From positions 4,177,499-4,241,498 of the forward strand of contig JALGQZ010000015.1 in NCBI GenBank assembly GCA_023105745.1: a stretch of DNA of 64,000 nucleotides, written 5' to 3'. The DNA is from Austropuccinia psidii (taxonomy: Eukaryota; Basidiomycota; Pucciniomycetes; Pucciniales; Sphaerophragmiaceae). The notes below the pieces were generated by a model. That model saw nothing but the letters and a program-made list of their open reading frames with translations. It was not told the DNA's origin and did not search any database. A program made the translations under genes and the position numbers. The number at the start of each line of letters is the position of its first letter. Position 1 is the stretch's first letter. Positions 45,780 through 57,540 of the stretch are shown here, one piece after another.

Positions 45780-47252
45780 CTCTTTTTATATGATGGTCAT
45801 ATTCCCTCTATACTCCTGGATGGCTATTTGCCACCTCAGCATGTGTCTATTGGTATTCTTCATGTTCAGTAAAAACTTCAAGGCTGTGTAGTCTGTGTAG
45901 ACTTCAAAGACTGCCCCCTCCCAATAATAATGGAGTTTATCTAGAGCCCAGACTAAGCATAGACATTCAGTCGGAATGTCCCCATACCTGGCTTCTTAAT
46001 CTTTCAGTTGCCTAGAGATGTAGCATATTACTCCCTCTCTTGGCTCACAATCTACAATTTGTCTCTGGTGAAGTGCTGCTCCTAAGCCTTGGCTACATGC
46101 TGCATCTATGTATAACTTGAATGGTAGTTCAAAGTCAGGAAAGATGAGCACAGGTTCATTTGTGAGTTCATATTTGATCATCTCATATGTATCCCTTCTT
46201 TCCTTTGTAATGTCAAAAACTATATCTTTTGAACATAACTTGTATAAACTACTAGTTATGTGGGCAAAATGTTTGATGTGGTTTCTATAGTAGCTAGCAA
46301 ACCCAAGAAAAGATTGAATCTCTTTGATTTTTCTTGGTACTGGCTTTTGAAGTACTGCTGCTACTTTGCTCTGGTCAATTGACAGACTAAGAGCTGAGAC
46401 TTTATGTCCTAGAGCTAGTAGCTCTTGTTGGCCAAAATTTCACTTTTCAAGTGAAATTTTCAGATTTGATGGTGTTCATTGACTTAGCACTCTGTCTATG
46501 TATTTCATATGGTCTTCCCATGCCTCTGAGTATATAATTATTTCATCAATATATACTACCATCCAGACTTCCAATATTTCTTCTTGAAATATTGTGTGCA
46601 TAATCCTTTGGAAGTGGGCTGGTGCATTCTTGATGCCAAATGGCATCCTGGTGTACTCATATATTCCCATATGACATATGATTCTGAGTAATTTCATGGA
46701 GTTTGGTTTGACTCCATTCTGGTGGAAACCTTTCATACAATCCATTTTGGTTATGTATTTGGCTTTTGCCAATTTGTCTGGGGCATAAGGTATCCTGGGT
46801 ATAGGGTACCTGTCAGCTTTTGTGTAGTTGTTCAGAGCTCTGAAATCTGCACACAGCCTAGACTTTCCATCATGCCAGGTGATCAGGACAGGGGTGGTAA
46901 TTTCCACTATTTCATTGTGTCCAATCTTTCTGATGACATCCATTTCCAGGAGTTCATTTATATGTTTTTTCAATTTCCTCCCTGGTTTGCAGACTTGCTG
47001 GGTATGGAGTTCTCCTGAGAATGGGTGGATAAGGTCTTTCCACATCAAGATATAGTTCTATATCATGGCCTCTAATTTTGCCTAGGGGTTCTTCACCAAT
47101 GGAAAGTTCTGGTCTGTTCTTTCTCAGCATATTCAGTAAACTTAGTTTCTGTTTACTAGTGAGGGTAGTGCTAAACTGTCCCTCTCTGGATTCATGAAGT
47201 GGTTCTTCAAGAGGATCATGGACAGATATTTGGTATATATCAAGTGGAAAGT
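45780..47252 (-). pseudogene. Element C reverse transcriptase-RNase H
   Basis: The N-terminal part (46954-47252) has DVERPYPPILRRTPYP. The polymerase part (46476-47048) has the first Asp in [25 protein letters not shown], and the active site as VVYIDEIIIYS. That is YIDE where YxDD is required, so one catalytic Asp is lost. RNase H follows ([39 protein letters not shown]) with several stops. The frame upstream of 47252 is cut by the solo LTR at 47253-49294 and resumes in the protease frame at 49283. Confidence 0.82.
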
Positions 47253-49294
47253 TGTGAGCCTTGAGGTATATTTTACATACCCAAATATGCCACAATTATC
47301 TTAAAAAGAAATGTCGAATTATGCATAACTCATAAGTCATGCATATATCCAAAATTCATCATTTTTTGATTTCAGAAAAGATGAATAACTTTTTATTGAG
47401 TAAGTAAATCCATGGATTTAAGGCCAGATTTGGATTCTACACAAATTTTCACCTAGGGTAGCTCCATAGAGTGAATAAGCTCAAATTAACTCTTTGAGGT
47501 GGTAAAATGGAAAATACTTCAATACCACATCATCAATACCACATAAAAAAATCCGTGAAAAGTTTTGTTTTTCTTAATTTCACGCCAAAATAATGGGAAA
47601 GTGAGAAATCCCATGGTACATATACACTCAGAATAGTGTTATGCATGTTTTGAGCACTTAATATCATGGTATTCTTACATGGATGTTTGGTACACCCATA
47701 GTGGATATCTCACTTGAAGCTTAAATCTCTATTTTGACGTAAAAAATAAGCAAGGGGGACAAAAGACATCAAAGAGAGCCAGGGTACCCAACTTCTGAGG
47801 CCTCAGAGGCGTGGAAAGCTCCAAAACTTGGATCCATGGCTGATCTTGGCCTAATTGGTAAACTAGAACCTTTTGGGAACTTGGTTACCATGTTACAACT
47901 ACAGTAAAACTTAAGAAAATAGCAAATAACCTGCTATTTTGATGTGCCAAGGAGGTAAAGAGCTACTTAGACTCCTGTAACCATGTCAATTCTTAATGAC
48001 TTTCTATGGATAAACCCCAAAAGAGTAATTAAAACCCTTTTTGGACTTGTATCCATTGATTTACCTCATAGCAACCAGTGAAACACTGATATTTGCAATT
48101 CTACGTAGAAATAAGGTAAAAACTTCAAAAATTCATTCAAAATACAATTATTGATGAATCTTTCTGAAGTTTTCAGGACCAATGGAGAACTGTATTATCT
48201 ATGGTACAACCAAAAAGAATTTTTTGTTTTACTAGTAAAATTAAAAGTTTTACTTACAGTCCATTTTTGACTATTCTACGTGAAACACTGAATCTTCAAA
48301 AATTCACAGTAATTACAACCTGTGATTAAATTGGCAATAACATTGATACCTTTGAGAAATCAATGATTATTTTGGAATAAAAGAAGATTTACAGATGTTA
48401 CTCCTCTTATTCTTAACCATATTGTGGTTGGTAGTCATGTAAAAGCATCAATTAAGTAATTATGATAATCTTATGTGACAACAGATGATGCAATCAATAA
48501 TCCAAAAAGGTTTATTGTTTTCTCACTCACTGGTTTTTCAGTTTGCTCCATGGCATGCCTCTGTGAGCTGTTGTTGACTTAAAAGAAGCCTCTTCTTGCT
48601 GTTTTTTCCAAATCATCGTCATCTTATTATCATTTAAACCATTATTACCAACAAGTAAGTATTAGCTACAGCTATTCTTAAGTGTTTTAAATCTTTCAGA
48701 ATCAATCAGAAAGACGTGAAATCATAGAATCCAACTATATATTGTTGTACTAATGTTATAAATCCATTTTGATCCTTAAAATCCACAATTCTTAAGTGTT
48801 TCAAATCTTTCAGAATCAATCAGAAAGACGTGAAATCATAGCATCCAACTGTATATTGTTGTAATACTGTTATAAATCCATTTTGATCCTTAAAATCCAC
48901 AATTCTACGTCAACTCTCTCTATCTTATCTTTCAATAAGCTCTTTGGAATATTAGTGAGTAATTGATCTTTAATTCTTCAAGTTTTTCTCTGAAATTAGT
49001 TTTCTTCAAGAATTATAATTATAATTATTCTTGCAAAAGATAATTATATATTAAAATAATTTTATTATTTTAATAAAAGAGGTTTTATTATTCAAATCTT
49101 CTTGTAATTGATTCTAGTAGACACTTACTTTCTCACTGTTAAAATCACTAGTAGTGCTTAACACATGAAAGAAATAATTCTTTAATTATTTAATTGTGGT
49201 TATAATAATATTTCATTATTATATTTCATAAGAACAGACACAGTACTGTTGATTAATAGTGATATTATCATCAGTTTCATAGTCACATCTTAAA
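47253..49294 (-). mobile_element. Solo LTR of an A-like element, inserted in element C pol
   Basis: It starts TGTGAGCCTTGAGG, as the reverse complement of element A's LTR does, and ends in a block matching the other LTR end (AGTTTCATAGTCACATCTTA). AAAGT lies on both sides (47248-47252, 49295-49299), a perfect 5-bp duplication. There is no internal region, so recombination between the two LTRs removed it. It is only distantly similar to the LTRs of element A. It contains a tandem duplication of 114 bp (48674-48905). Confidence 0.85.
48674..48905. repeat. Tandem duplication of 114 bp in the solo LTR
   Basis: ATTCTTAAGTGTTT at 48674 recurs at 48788, with the following AAATCTTTCAGAATCAATC and CATTTTGATCCTTAAAATC repeated in order. 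Two copies differ at only a few bases, so this is a young duplication relative to the divergence of the LTR itself. Confidence 0.85.
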
Positions 49295-49660
49295 AAAGTT
49301 CTTTTCCTTGTTGGTACCAATGGTAATGTGCCCATTTTTACTATTGTAAATATCTATGCCATACATCATCTGGTAATTTGTTGCCAGAAAAAACCCTTGG
49401 ATGTGGGCATCATCAAGCACAACAAACTCTGGGTTTACTCTGATATTACCCTTCCTATGGAGTATAATTATCTCCTTTATGATTGTCCCAATGGAAGTCA
49501 TCTTCCCTGAAGCAGTTGTTAAGCTCTTTGCCTTGGTTGGAAAGAGCTGTTTTTCCCAATTTTGGAAGTGGTTTTCCAGATAATTTCTGGCCACTGTGGA
49601 GAAGTGTGCCCCACTGTCAATGATCAATGGGTGTTGAGCATTGTCAATGCAAACAGTCAT
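49283..49660 (-). pseudogene. Element C aspartic protease
   Basis: The frame holds LIIDSGAHFSTVARNYLE with the DSG active site, then TTASGKMTSIGTI and DIYNSKNGHITIGTNKEK, matching the protease of element A. The frame is interrupted after KNFF by the solo LTR at 47253-49294; its continuation toward RT lies beyond the left end of that LTR (FPLDIYQIS). It would mature Gag-Pol. Apart from the insertion, this protease looks well preserved. Confidence 0.8.
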
Positions 49661-49681
49661 TTTTGTGGCTGTCCCATGTAT

Positions 49682-52169
49682 TTATGCCATTCCTTTAGTT
49701 GGTGTGACCAGGAATGTTTGTGCATACTGTGTATGTTTGCACAAGTTTTTATTGGCAGTGTCTTGTGGCATGCCTGATTCCAAATGTATTTCCTGGATTT
49801 CTAGTGGGGTTTCCTCTTGGTATTCCACTAGAAATTCTTCTCTTGGGTCTTGCTCCTCATCTGATTGTTCTCTATTTTCATGTCCCATAGAGTCTGATTT
49901 GGAATCCTCTGTTGGGGATCCCTCCTCTGGGACTTTCTGACTGGAATAGTCTGTTTTTTTCCTTTGTACAGTTGTTGGCATACTGGTCTGTTGAACCACA
50001 GTTGTGACAAGAATTCTTCTTCTTTTCCACTTCTGCCACCCTTTCTCTTGGTTTGTCATTAAACTACACCCTAAAAGGTTGTTTCTCTTTGAAAACCATT
50101 GCTTTTATATGGGGTGTATTTCCCTATATTAGCTCTTTTCCTTACATCTTGTAAGGTATTTGCAATGTCATCTAGAGTACAATTGTGGTTGCATTTGCAT
50201 TTCACTCCATGCTCTAGTTCTCCTGGAATTTGTGTCAGGAGTTTGTGATTCCTCATCTGAATTTTCATTTGAGGATCAATGGCTTTAAGTCTTTTAGACT
50301 TTCTGAGACACCACTCGTATGGATCTTTGTCCAAAGAGTATTTTTCATTTGCAAATGACATGGTCTTTTGCCATATCCAACTACCATTGCTGTACGTTTG
50401 GCTTAATTGACTCTTCCACCATTCCCAGTTTCTTTTTCCATGGATCTCTTTCATTTCTATGTACGATATACTAGCATGTCCTTTAAATTCTGTATCAATT
50501 CTAGCAGTAATCCAGTAGTCTGGTATAATTGGTACATCAATGAAGAGTCCATGAATATAATCAATGAGCTCCATATGATCATATTCTCCAATTCCATAGA
50601 ATTTGGGCCAGCGTGAAGCCTCAGGAAGCTGTTTCAAGGCTTCCTTCTCTGAATAAGACATATTATCTCCATCCTGGTATTTTGATGGGGATCTTTCCTT
50701 ATTAATCAACATGGCATCTGGTTTGATGTCATCTTGGTGATATTGATTATCCATAACATGGCCTTGTGGTTGGGGCTCAATGCTATGGTAGACATTAGAC
50801 AGTTTTTTTATGTCTTGATCCAGACAATCCCTGTCCCTTTTGCTGTGGTGTTGTTCATCAAAGACTAGGTTCAGTATTTTGTTGGTTTCTCCAGAGGCTG
50901 TTCTCAATTGAGCATGTCTTTCTTGAAGAGTTTTAACAATTTTATCCATGGAGGCTGTTAATTCCTTCATCCTCTCATGCATTACCTCAAGTTCTGCAAG
51001 CTGCTTTTGAGTTTTCTCGGCATATTGGGACATTTGTAACCACAGTGCATCACTGTTTGGGTTACTCACAGGTGTGACAACATTATGTTCAATCTGATTG
51101 GGGGTAATATTTCTATTAATAGGACTACTGATTCTAGAGTTATTTACAACTACTTCTGGTTCTTGTGCACTTCTTGCACCAGATCTAACACCTTCTGGAT
51201 CATTGGGTCTGACTCTCTCTTTCTCTGGCTGAAGGTGGTCTTGTTTTTGCACTTGTATCCTTGTCTTCTCCTGGAAACTTCCTGGGATTGTGAAGAATTG
51301 TGGCTCTTGGCCACTGATCTGTTGGTTTCTGAATGGTGTGAAGCCACTGGAGAGCTGATTTGGCCTGCTCCTTGTGAGACTGAAGGAATCTGAGTGTGCC
51401 CTGTCTGGGTCAGCTGTAGTTCTATAGCTTGGATAATTTCTTGATTCTCCCTTAACCTGTTTTCCCTCACCTCCAGGAGTCTGGACTGCCTGATGGGATT
51501 CCAACCTTTGGTGATTACCATAAGTTCTTTGAAGTCTATCTCTTTGAGACAAATCTTGTGGCAACTTTCTCCAAGTTTTTCCCAGTGGGATGCCAGGTTG
51601 AACCTCTTGTTGTCCATGCTACATTGAAATAAATCTTTGAGGAGTTGGTGGAGCTGAAGAACTTGATCCATATCTTTCCAGTCCTCTTATTTGGGGTTCC
51701 TGTTGAATTGGAAAGTTAATGGCAAGGTGGGTATGATTTCCCTCAGTGTCTTGCCATCCACCACTGTGTCCAAGGTGTCATCTTCCAGGTCTTCTGGTTC
51801 TGGACAAGCCTTCTCTGTCCTCTGGTTGGTTCCTTTGGAAGCCAATGTTTCTGAGGTGTACAGGTGACATATCAGTGTTTGCAAGCAGTCAAAAACTTTA
51901 TTTTCTCAGGGTATTTACCTTTGACTGTGCCTTGTACAAATGTTTTTGTCTTCTGATTTTGGAAATTTACCTTTATAGGCTACAACTGGGTTAATTATGG
52001 TCATCCTCCCTGTACAAGTGTTTAAGGTTGGTTCAACTTGTATTGAAGCAGAGTTTTGTTGTTTTCTACTCCTCTTAGTGGCAATGGGTGTCCACCTTTT
52101 TGCTGTAATCAGGCCTTCACTGTGCCTCTTTCCCTTGCCCTTGCTGCCCTCTGGTTCTGAGGGTGTCAC
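49682..52169 (-). pseudogene. Element C gag
   Basis: Frames at 51915-52169, 51687-51884, 51150-51671, 50071-51564 and 49682-50059 make one Gag in pieces. The 497-codon frame holds a Gln/Arg-rich region, a coiled-coil-like LAELEVMHERMKELTASMDK segment and the capsid-type WPKFYGIGEYDHMELIDYI and WEWWKSQLSQ. The zinc-knuckle is readable near 49975-50020 as CHNCGSTDQYANNC: the His of CCHC is Gln here, and it is out of frame with its neighbours. Gag would package the RNA. The upstream leader is split from it by a solo LTR. Confidence 0.8.
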
Positions 52170-52411
52170 TGGTGTGTTGGCCTGTGACTGGGTCTCAAGT
52201 GGTATTTAGTTTTCTTCCACTTAATCAAACAGGAAAAGAGGGCTTGATGTGAGTTAAGACTTCTTAAAATTCTGTTTGCACGTCTAAGAATGGCCTCTGG
52301 GTTTATATGTTACTACAATATGCCCTTGTATAATGACAGTGTAATTGAATTAACAATTTCACATCAGAAATACAGCTTACAGATATATGGTACATTGTTT
52401 TTATGCCAGTA

Positions 52412-53849
52412 TGTCAGCCTGTGAGTCAAAACCAGAGCACAAGCATGACAGCCAAAATACCATAAACCAATGGTATAGCCAAAATACCACCAAAACATGG
52501 AACTGAGCCAGATTAGCTCAAAAGGTATCAAAAGAAAGAGGAAACTCACCTCTTTCTGAAAATATAAGTCCCATCACCATAGGACAAGAAATAACAAAGT
52601 TATTCCTGCTCAAAGTTATTGCTGAGAATAAACCTTAATTTTCACCTCTCATCTAAAATCTAGAAGGAGAGGCTTAGCCCCATCAAATGGGTATTCAAAA
52701 TGAAGCTCTAAGCCAGGGCTATCTAATGGTTCTAGCCAAACTGAGCTAGCACCAGTATTACTTGAGTTATGGTCAAATTCAGACCAAATAAGGGTGAACA
52801 AAACATTCACCTCTCATCTAACTTTTACAGTTTTAGTGTGAGATACCTAAAGTGGGGTCTTTTTGGAAAGAGCACAATCAGGGCTATCTGATGGTGTCAT
52901 CCATTTCCTCATAGCTCAACTACAACAGAAGCTATTGGCCAAACAAGCTTAATACAGCTTTTGCCCAGACCACGCCAATGTACAAAAATACTTGTACATG
53001 GGATAACTTTGTCATATTTAATGATAACCACGTCAATTTGGGTACTATTGTGTAGAGCCCATAAAGAGCTATTCAATGAACCAACGTTGAGCTTGATATC
53101 TCAAAAACTGACAGAGTTATGACCATTTTAAGGTCAAAATCCCACCTGCTGTCAGATACAGCCTTACCATGGGATAATATCCCATAACCATGAATATGAG
53201 GTGTCAAATAGATGAAGAAGCATGTTTTTACTTCAATACCTCATATGTCAGTCAATACTGGGGTCCCATACAGTTTCTGTACAGCATTCTACGCGTCATA
53301 CACGTCAGAATCAGGCTGTGAGGTCCCCAGATGAAAATTTTCACCCTGTATTGGTGAAAACCGCCCAGATGTGGTTTCAAAACCACATCTGAGCCCAATA
53401 CAGGGTATACAGGCTGTTTGCAAGCCACAAGCCTGTCATAGAGAGTGAAAAATCTTCACTTCCTCTACGTGGAAAGGTCTAGCAGCCTTTCCACCTCAAT
53501 TTCAGGATAAAAGGAGGGCTTTTCACAGCCAAAAGCCTTTCCTCATCCTGCTCTTGAATACCCTACGTAGTAAACTGTCAAAAACAGTTTTACTCTTGGG
53601 TAATAAACAGGTATAATTATATATTTAATTCTTGTAACTCTTATTATAGTAACCCAACTGGTAAGATTGCACCCTGGGTTCTCAATAGCGCTCACCACCA
53701 CTATTCTTCAATAGTAGAACCCCTTAAATATATTACAAATCATCTTTTAAATCAAAAACTCTTATTTTTAATCAATTTTCTACGTGTCACAGTCATAATT
53801 CTAGTTGTAAATACTCTTATTACCACTTCAATATAGACTCAGCCTGACA
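52412..53849 (+). mobile_element. Solo LTR of the C family, opposite orientation
   Basis: It starts TGTCAGCCTGTGAG and ends AGCCTGACA, the reverse complement order of element C's own LTRs on the plus strand, so it points the other way. CAGTA occurs on both sides (52407-52411, 53850-53854), a perfect duplication. The LTR hairpin is present at 53366-53391. It inserted in the leader of element C, a member of its own family. Confidence 0.92.
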
Positions 53850-53854
53850 CAGTA

Positions 53855-54264
53855 TCTCACAGATTAACTTGTAATTAGCAAGTATAATCTGATACAAGTG
53901 GTATGTAAGAGGGTAATTGAATTAACAATACACCCAACCACACCCCAACTGTTGGTTTTGCATTGAGAGGTGTCCTTATTTAATTAAGAAAATTACTTTA
54001 TTAATGGCTTAAAGTGTTTTTATATGTAAAACACCCCAAAATGAAGGGTTTTTGTGGTGATTAAATTATAATCAACCATGCCACAATGTGATCAAAGAAG
54101 ATAAATAATGGTGGTATATGACATATACCCCTGTAAAAATATATATAAGATATATATTATATATATTTTTATTAAAATATTATGCCTAAAAAGATAAAAC
54201 AATCTTTCAGAATAAATAAAATAAGAGAAAAAACTCACTTATAAGATCCAAAAAGTTAAAAAAA
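53855..54264 (-). other. Element C leader, remainder
   Basis: This is leader sequence between the solo LTR and the primer-binding site. No gene is seen. It is AT-rich and includes a short TATATA tract near 54140-54170. Confidence 0.45.
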
Positions 54265-54283
54265 CACAGCCAGGCCCCCAAAA
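54265..54283 (-). promoter_or_regulatory. Element C primer-binding site
   Basis: Directly inside the 5' LTR, the minus strand reads TTTTGGGGGCCTGGCTGTG. It shares TGGGGGC-x-TGGC with the element A site at 30170-30188. Confidence 0.65.
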
Positions 54284-55717
54284 TGTCAGGATGAGTCTAT
54301 GATAAAGGTGCATAATTGTATTTACAGCCTTTAACTATGACTGTGAAATGGTAAAAATGGCAATAAAAAGATTTGTTGATTTTAATAAGGGTTTAAAATA
54401 AGATAATAAGGGCTTTACTATAATGATATAGTGGTGGTTAGTGCTGCTGAAATCCCTGGGTGCAGTCTTACCTGCTGGATTACTATAATAACAGCTGCAA
54501 TAATTAAGTTTAACGTATAACCTGGTTATTTTCCAAGAGTATAACTGTTTTTGACATTTCTACTATGTAGGAACTTAAGAGCAGGATGGGGATTTCTTTT
54601 CTGGCAGTGAAAAGGCCTCCTTTTATCCTGAAATGGAATGAAAAGGCTTCTAGACCTATTGACATAGAGTAAGTGAAGATCTTTCACTCTCTAGGACAGG
54701 CTTGTGGTTTGCAAAAGATCTTTATAGCTTGTATTGAGCTCAGATATGGTTTTCAAACCACATCTGGGCAGATCTCACCAATACAGGGTGAAAATTTTCA
54801 TCTGGGGACCACATAGCCTGATTCTGACATGTATGCCGCGTAAAATGTTGTACAAAACCTGTATGGGATCCCAGTATTTAATTAACTACAAGGTATTGAA
54901 GTATAAACATGCTTCTTCATCTCTTTGAAACCTCATAATCATACCTATGGGAGAATATTCCACAGTAAGACTGTATTGGTCTAACTGTGGGATTTTGAGC
55001 TTAAAGCTGCCATAGCTTTGTCAGTGTTTGAGATATCAAGCTAAATGTTGGTTCATTGTGTATCCCTGGATGTGTTCTACACAATGGTACCTCATTTTAT
55101 ATGGTTAATCTTAATCATGGAAAAGTTATGCCATGTACAGGATTTCTTGTACATATATATGTTTTATTTAAAATCTGTATGGAGCTTGTTTTCCCCATAC
55201 CTTTTGTTCTAGATGGAATATGGGGAAATGGATGGCACAGTCTGATGGCCCTGATTGTGCGCTTTCCAAAAGGATCCACTTTAGGTATCTCACACAAAAA
55301 ATGTAGAGGTTAGATGAGAGGTGAATGTTTTATTCACCCTTATCTGACCTGATTTTGGTCATATCTTCTGTAATTCTGATGCTAGCTCAGTTTGGATATT
55401 ACCATTGGATAGTCGTTACTTATAGCTTCATTTTGAATACCCATTTGATTGGGTTAATCTTCTTACTCTTTATTTTAGATGAGAGGTGAAAATTAAGGTT
55501 TATGCTCAGCAACAACTTTGAGCAGGAATAACTTTGTTATTCTTTGTCCTACAATGATTGGACTTGTATATTTGGAAAGGGGTGAGTTTCCTCTTGCTTT
55601 TGATACCTTTTGAGCTTATTTGGCTCAGCTCCATGTTCTGTTGGTATCTTGGCTTTACCATTGGTTTATGGTATTTGGCTGTCATGCTTGTGCTCTGGTT
55701 TGAGTCACAGGCTGACA
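54284..55717 (-). repeat. Element C 5' LTR
   Basis: Starts TGTCAGGATG and ends GGCTGACA on the plus strand. It closely matches 42523-43957. The hairpin is present at 54741-54766 with one mispaired base. Confidence 0.92.
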
Positions 55718-55722
55718 AACTC

Positions 55723-55925
55723 AATAAATATTCAAAATCCACCAAGACTATAAACTGAAATTAATTTTTATTATTATTTTTCACTCAATAAATATTCAAA
55801 GTCCACCAAGACTATAGACTAGAATTTGTTTTTGTTATTATTTTTCACTCAATAAATATTCAAAGTTCACAAATACTATAAACTGCAACTTTTACATTTA
55901 TCATTTTTAGATAACTTAATGTTCA
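55723..55925 (+). repeat. 64-bp tandem repeat interrupted by element C
   Basis: AATAAATATTCAAAGTCCACC recurs with 64-bp spacing; units end TTTTCACTC at 55786 and 55850 and a third is partial. A matching unit, ending in CACTC, lies left of element C (42473-42522). Element C therefore split a tandem array, and its duplication is part of the repeat unit. Confidence 0.8.
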
Positions 55926-57540
55926 ATTATATAAGTCCACCATGACCTTAAACTGGAAATATCAAAATATCCATACTATAAAATATTCTATATGAAAAAG
56001 TAAAAATTATATATATAAATAAATAGAAATATTTATATACTCAAAAAAGAAGAAGAAACAATAAAAATTATCAGTCACTTAAAGATTATAAGTATGATTC
56101 ATATTATTAATATTATTATTGAAAAAAATCTCATTAAGAAAAGAGAGGCTTTAATGGTCTTCCTGTTCTAGGTGGAACTTTAACTGGTGTGTATGTACTG
56201 AAAAACATACATATACACTGAGCAGCTAAGGTAAGACCTGGTCTGATGAGGGGAGATATCTCTGAGTTGATTGGAGCTATGGTCCTTTAGACTGCCAATA
56301 TATGGCTTCAGGCCACCAAACCAATTGAACCCTCTTCTTAGTATGAATAAGACTCAAAATCATAATAATAATTAAGCTAAAAATTCAAAATTTGACAAGA
56401 AAATATCACAATAATAAAAAAAGATACAAATAAAGTAGAGAAACCAACTACGGAAATTTAAATGGAGAGTGGGTCTTATCCCAAACCTGAATATTAATAT
56501 CACAGATAGAAAGGAGAAAGAAGAATAAGAAAAGATGCCTTAATAGTATCTTGAAAGCTCAATCATGATATGATAAAATTTCATAATAATGAATGGAAGA
56601 TGATAAATATAGAATGATTTTCCTTTGAACTAATAATCAAAGCACTCTGAAGGCATATTCAACTCCAAAATTATGAGAATTTCTTTCAATATATAAAATT
56701 GGCAATTTGATGAATCCATAAAAGGAGTAGTGGAATGTTAAGTCCTTGTATGACTTAAAGCTACAGGAGTGGTACACCTGAGGGCTGATAATCTATTTCT
56801 TTATTTTAGTCCATGAAGGGAGTAGTGGTATTAAAAAAATAATTTGAAGAAAGACAAGGTCAGATTTGAAATGGTTCAAATATATGTGATAAATTGGCCA
56901 AAGAATAAAATATTGAAGAAAGAAGGACAGAAATGTAGAATTGAAATATGCAAGGAGATTGGTAATGACTGAAAAGAAGAAAGAAATATCTATCAACCCA
57001 AACATTTTATGAATTATTAAGCCTCAAGGTAGCTCAAGTTTATCTTAGTATAAGGAATCTTTCAGCTTAAAAAAAACTTCCCTTGGATCAAGTCAGATTG
57101 AAGACCAGGAGGTCCTCAGAATGACAGGAAACTTCTCCCTTGTGAAGAAATAGACAAGGGGTCTTATTGTCCTTGTATGACATTAAAAGGCAGGATTTTG
57201 TATACCTAATATACAGGGTCTGCACACCTGAGTTGTAGGGTCCTGTATGACCCAAAAGTGCAACCTCAAATATATGGACAGAAAAAGATAAAAGAAGTGA
57301 ATATTTATTTAATAAACTATTAAAATAAGGAGAAGAAATAAAGAAAATAGAAGGAGTAATATTATATTAATTTTAACATAACCAGTCTATTTTTTTAAAA
57401 TAAGATAATAATAATAATAACAATAATAACAATTTAAAAAATAAAAGAAAAATAATAAAAAAACAGAATCAATTCAGTGATATATGAAATGGATTGCCAA
57501 AATAGTTCAGCAAAATATAAATAGGTACTAAAGAAGGTTA
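55926..57540. other. Element B AT-rich spacer, right part
   Basis: No gene is supported. Copies of a recurring GTCC-x-ATGAC-x-TTAAA motif occur near 55936, 56741, 57170 and 57229. Frames on the minus strand (56793-57005) are low-complexity Phe/Leu. The RT reading frame of element B becomes recognisable near 57541. Confidence 0.45.

Larger units (their letters stand above)
42523..55717 (-). mobile_element. Element C: degenerate chromodomain Ty3/Gypsy retrotransposon
   Basis: LTRs at 42523-43957 and 54284-55717 (about 1,434 bp each) flank minus-strand gag, protease, RT-RNase H, integrase and chromodomain. Flanking CACTC (42518-42522) and AACTC (55718-55722) are a target duplication with one mismatch. 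The left LTR starts TATCAGG where the right starts TGTCAGG. Two solo LTRs are nested inside. Gene order, chromodomain and primer-binding site match element A, so the two are sister families. It inserted into a 64-bp tandem repeat in element B's spacer. Confidence 0.92.
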
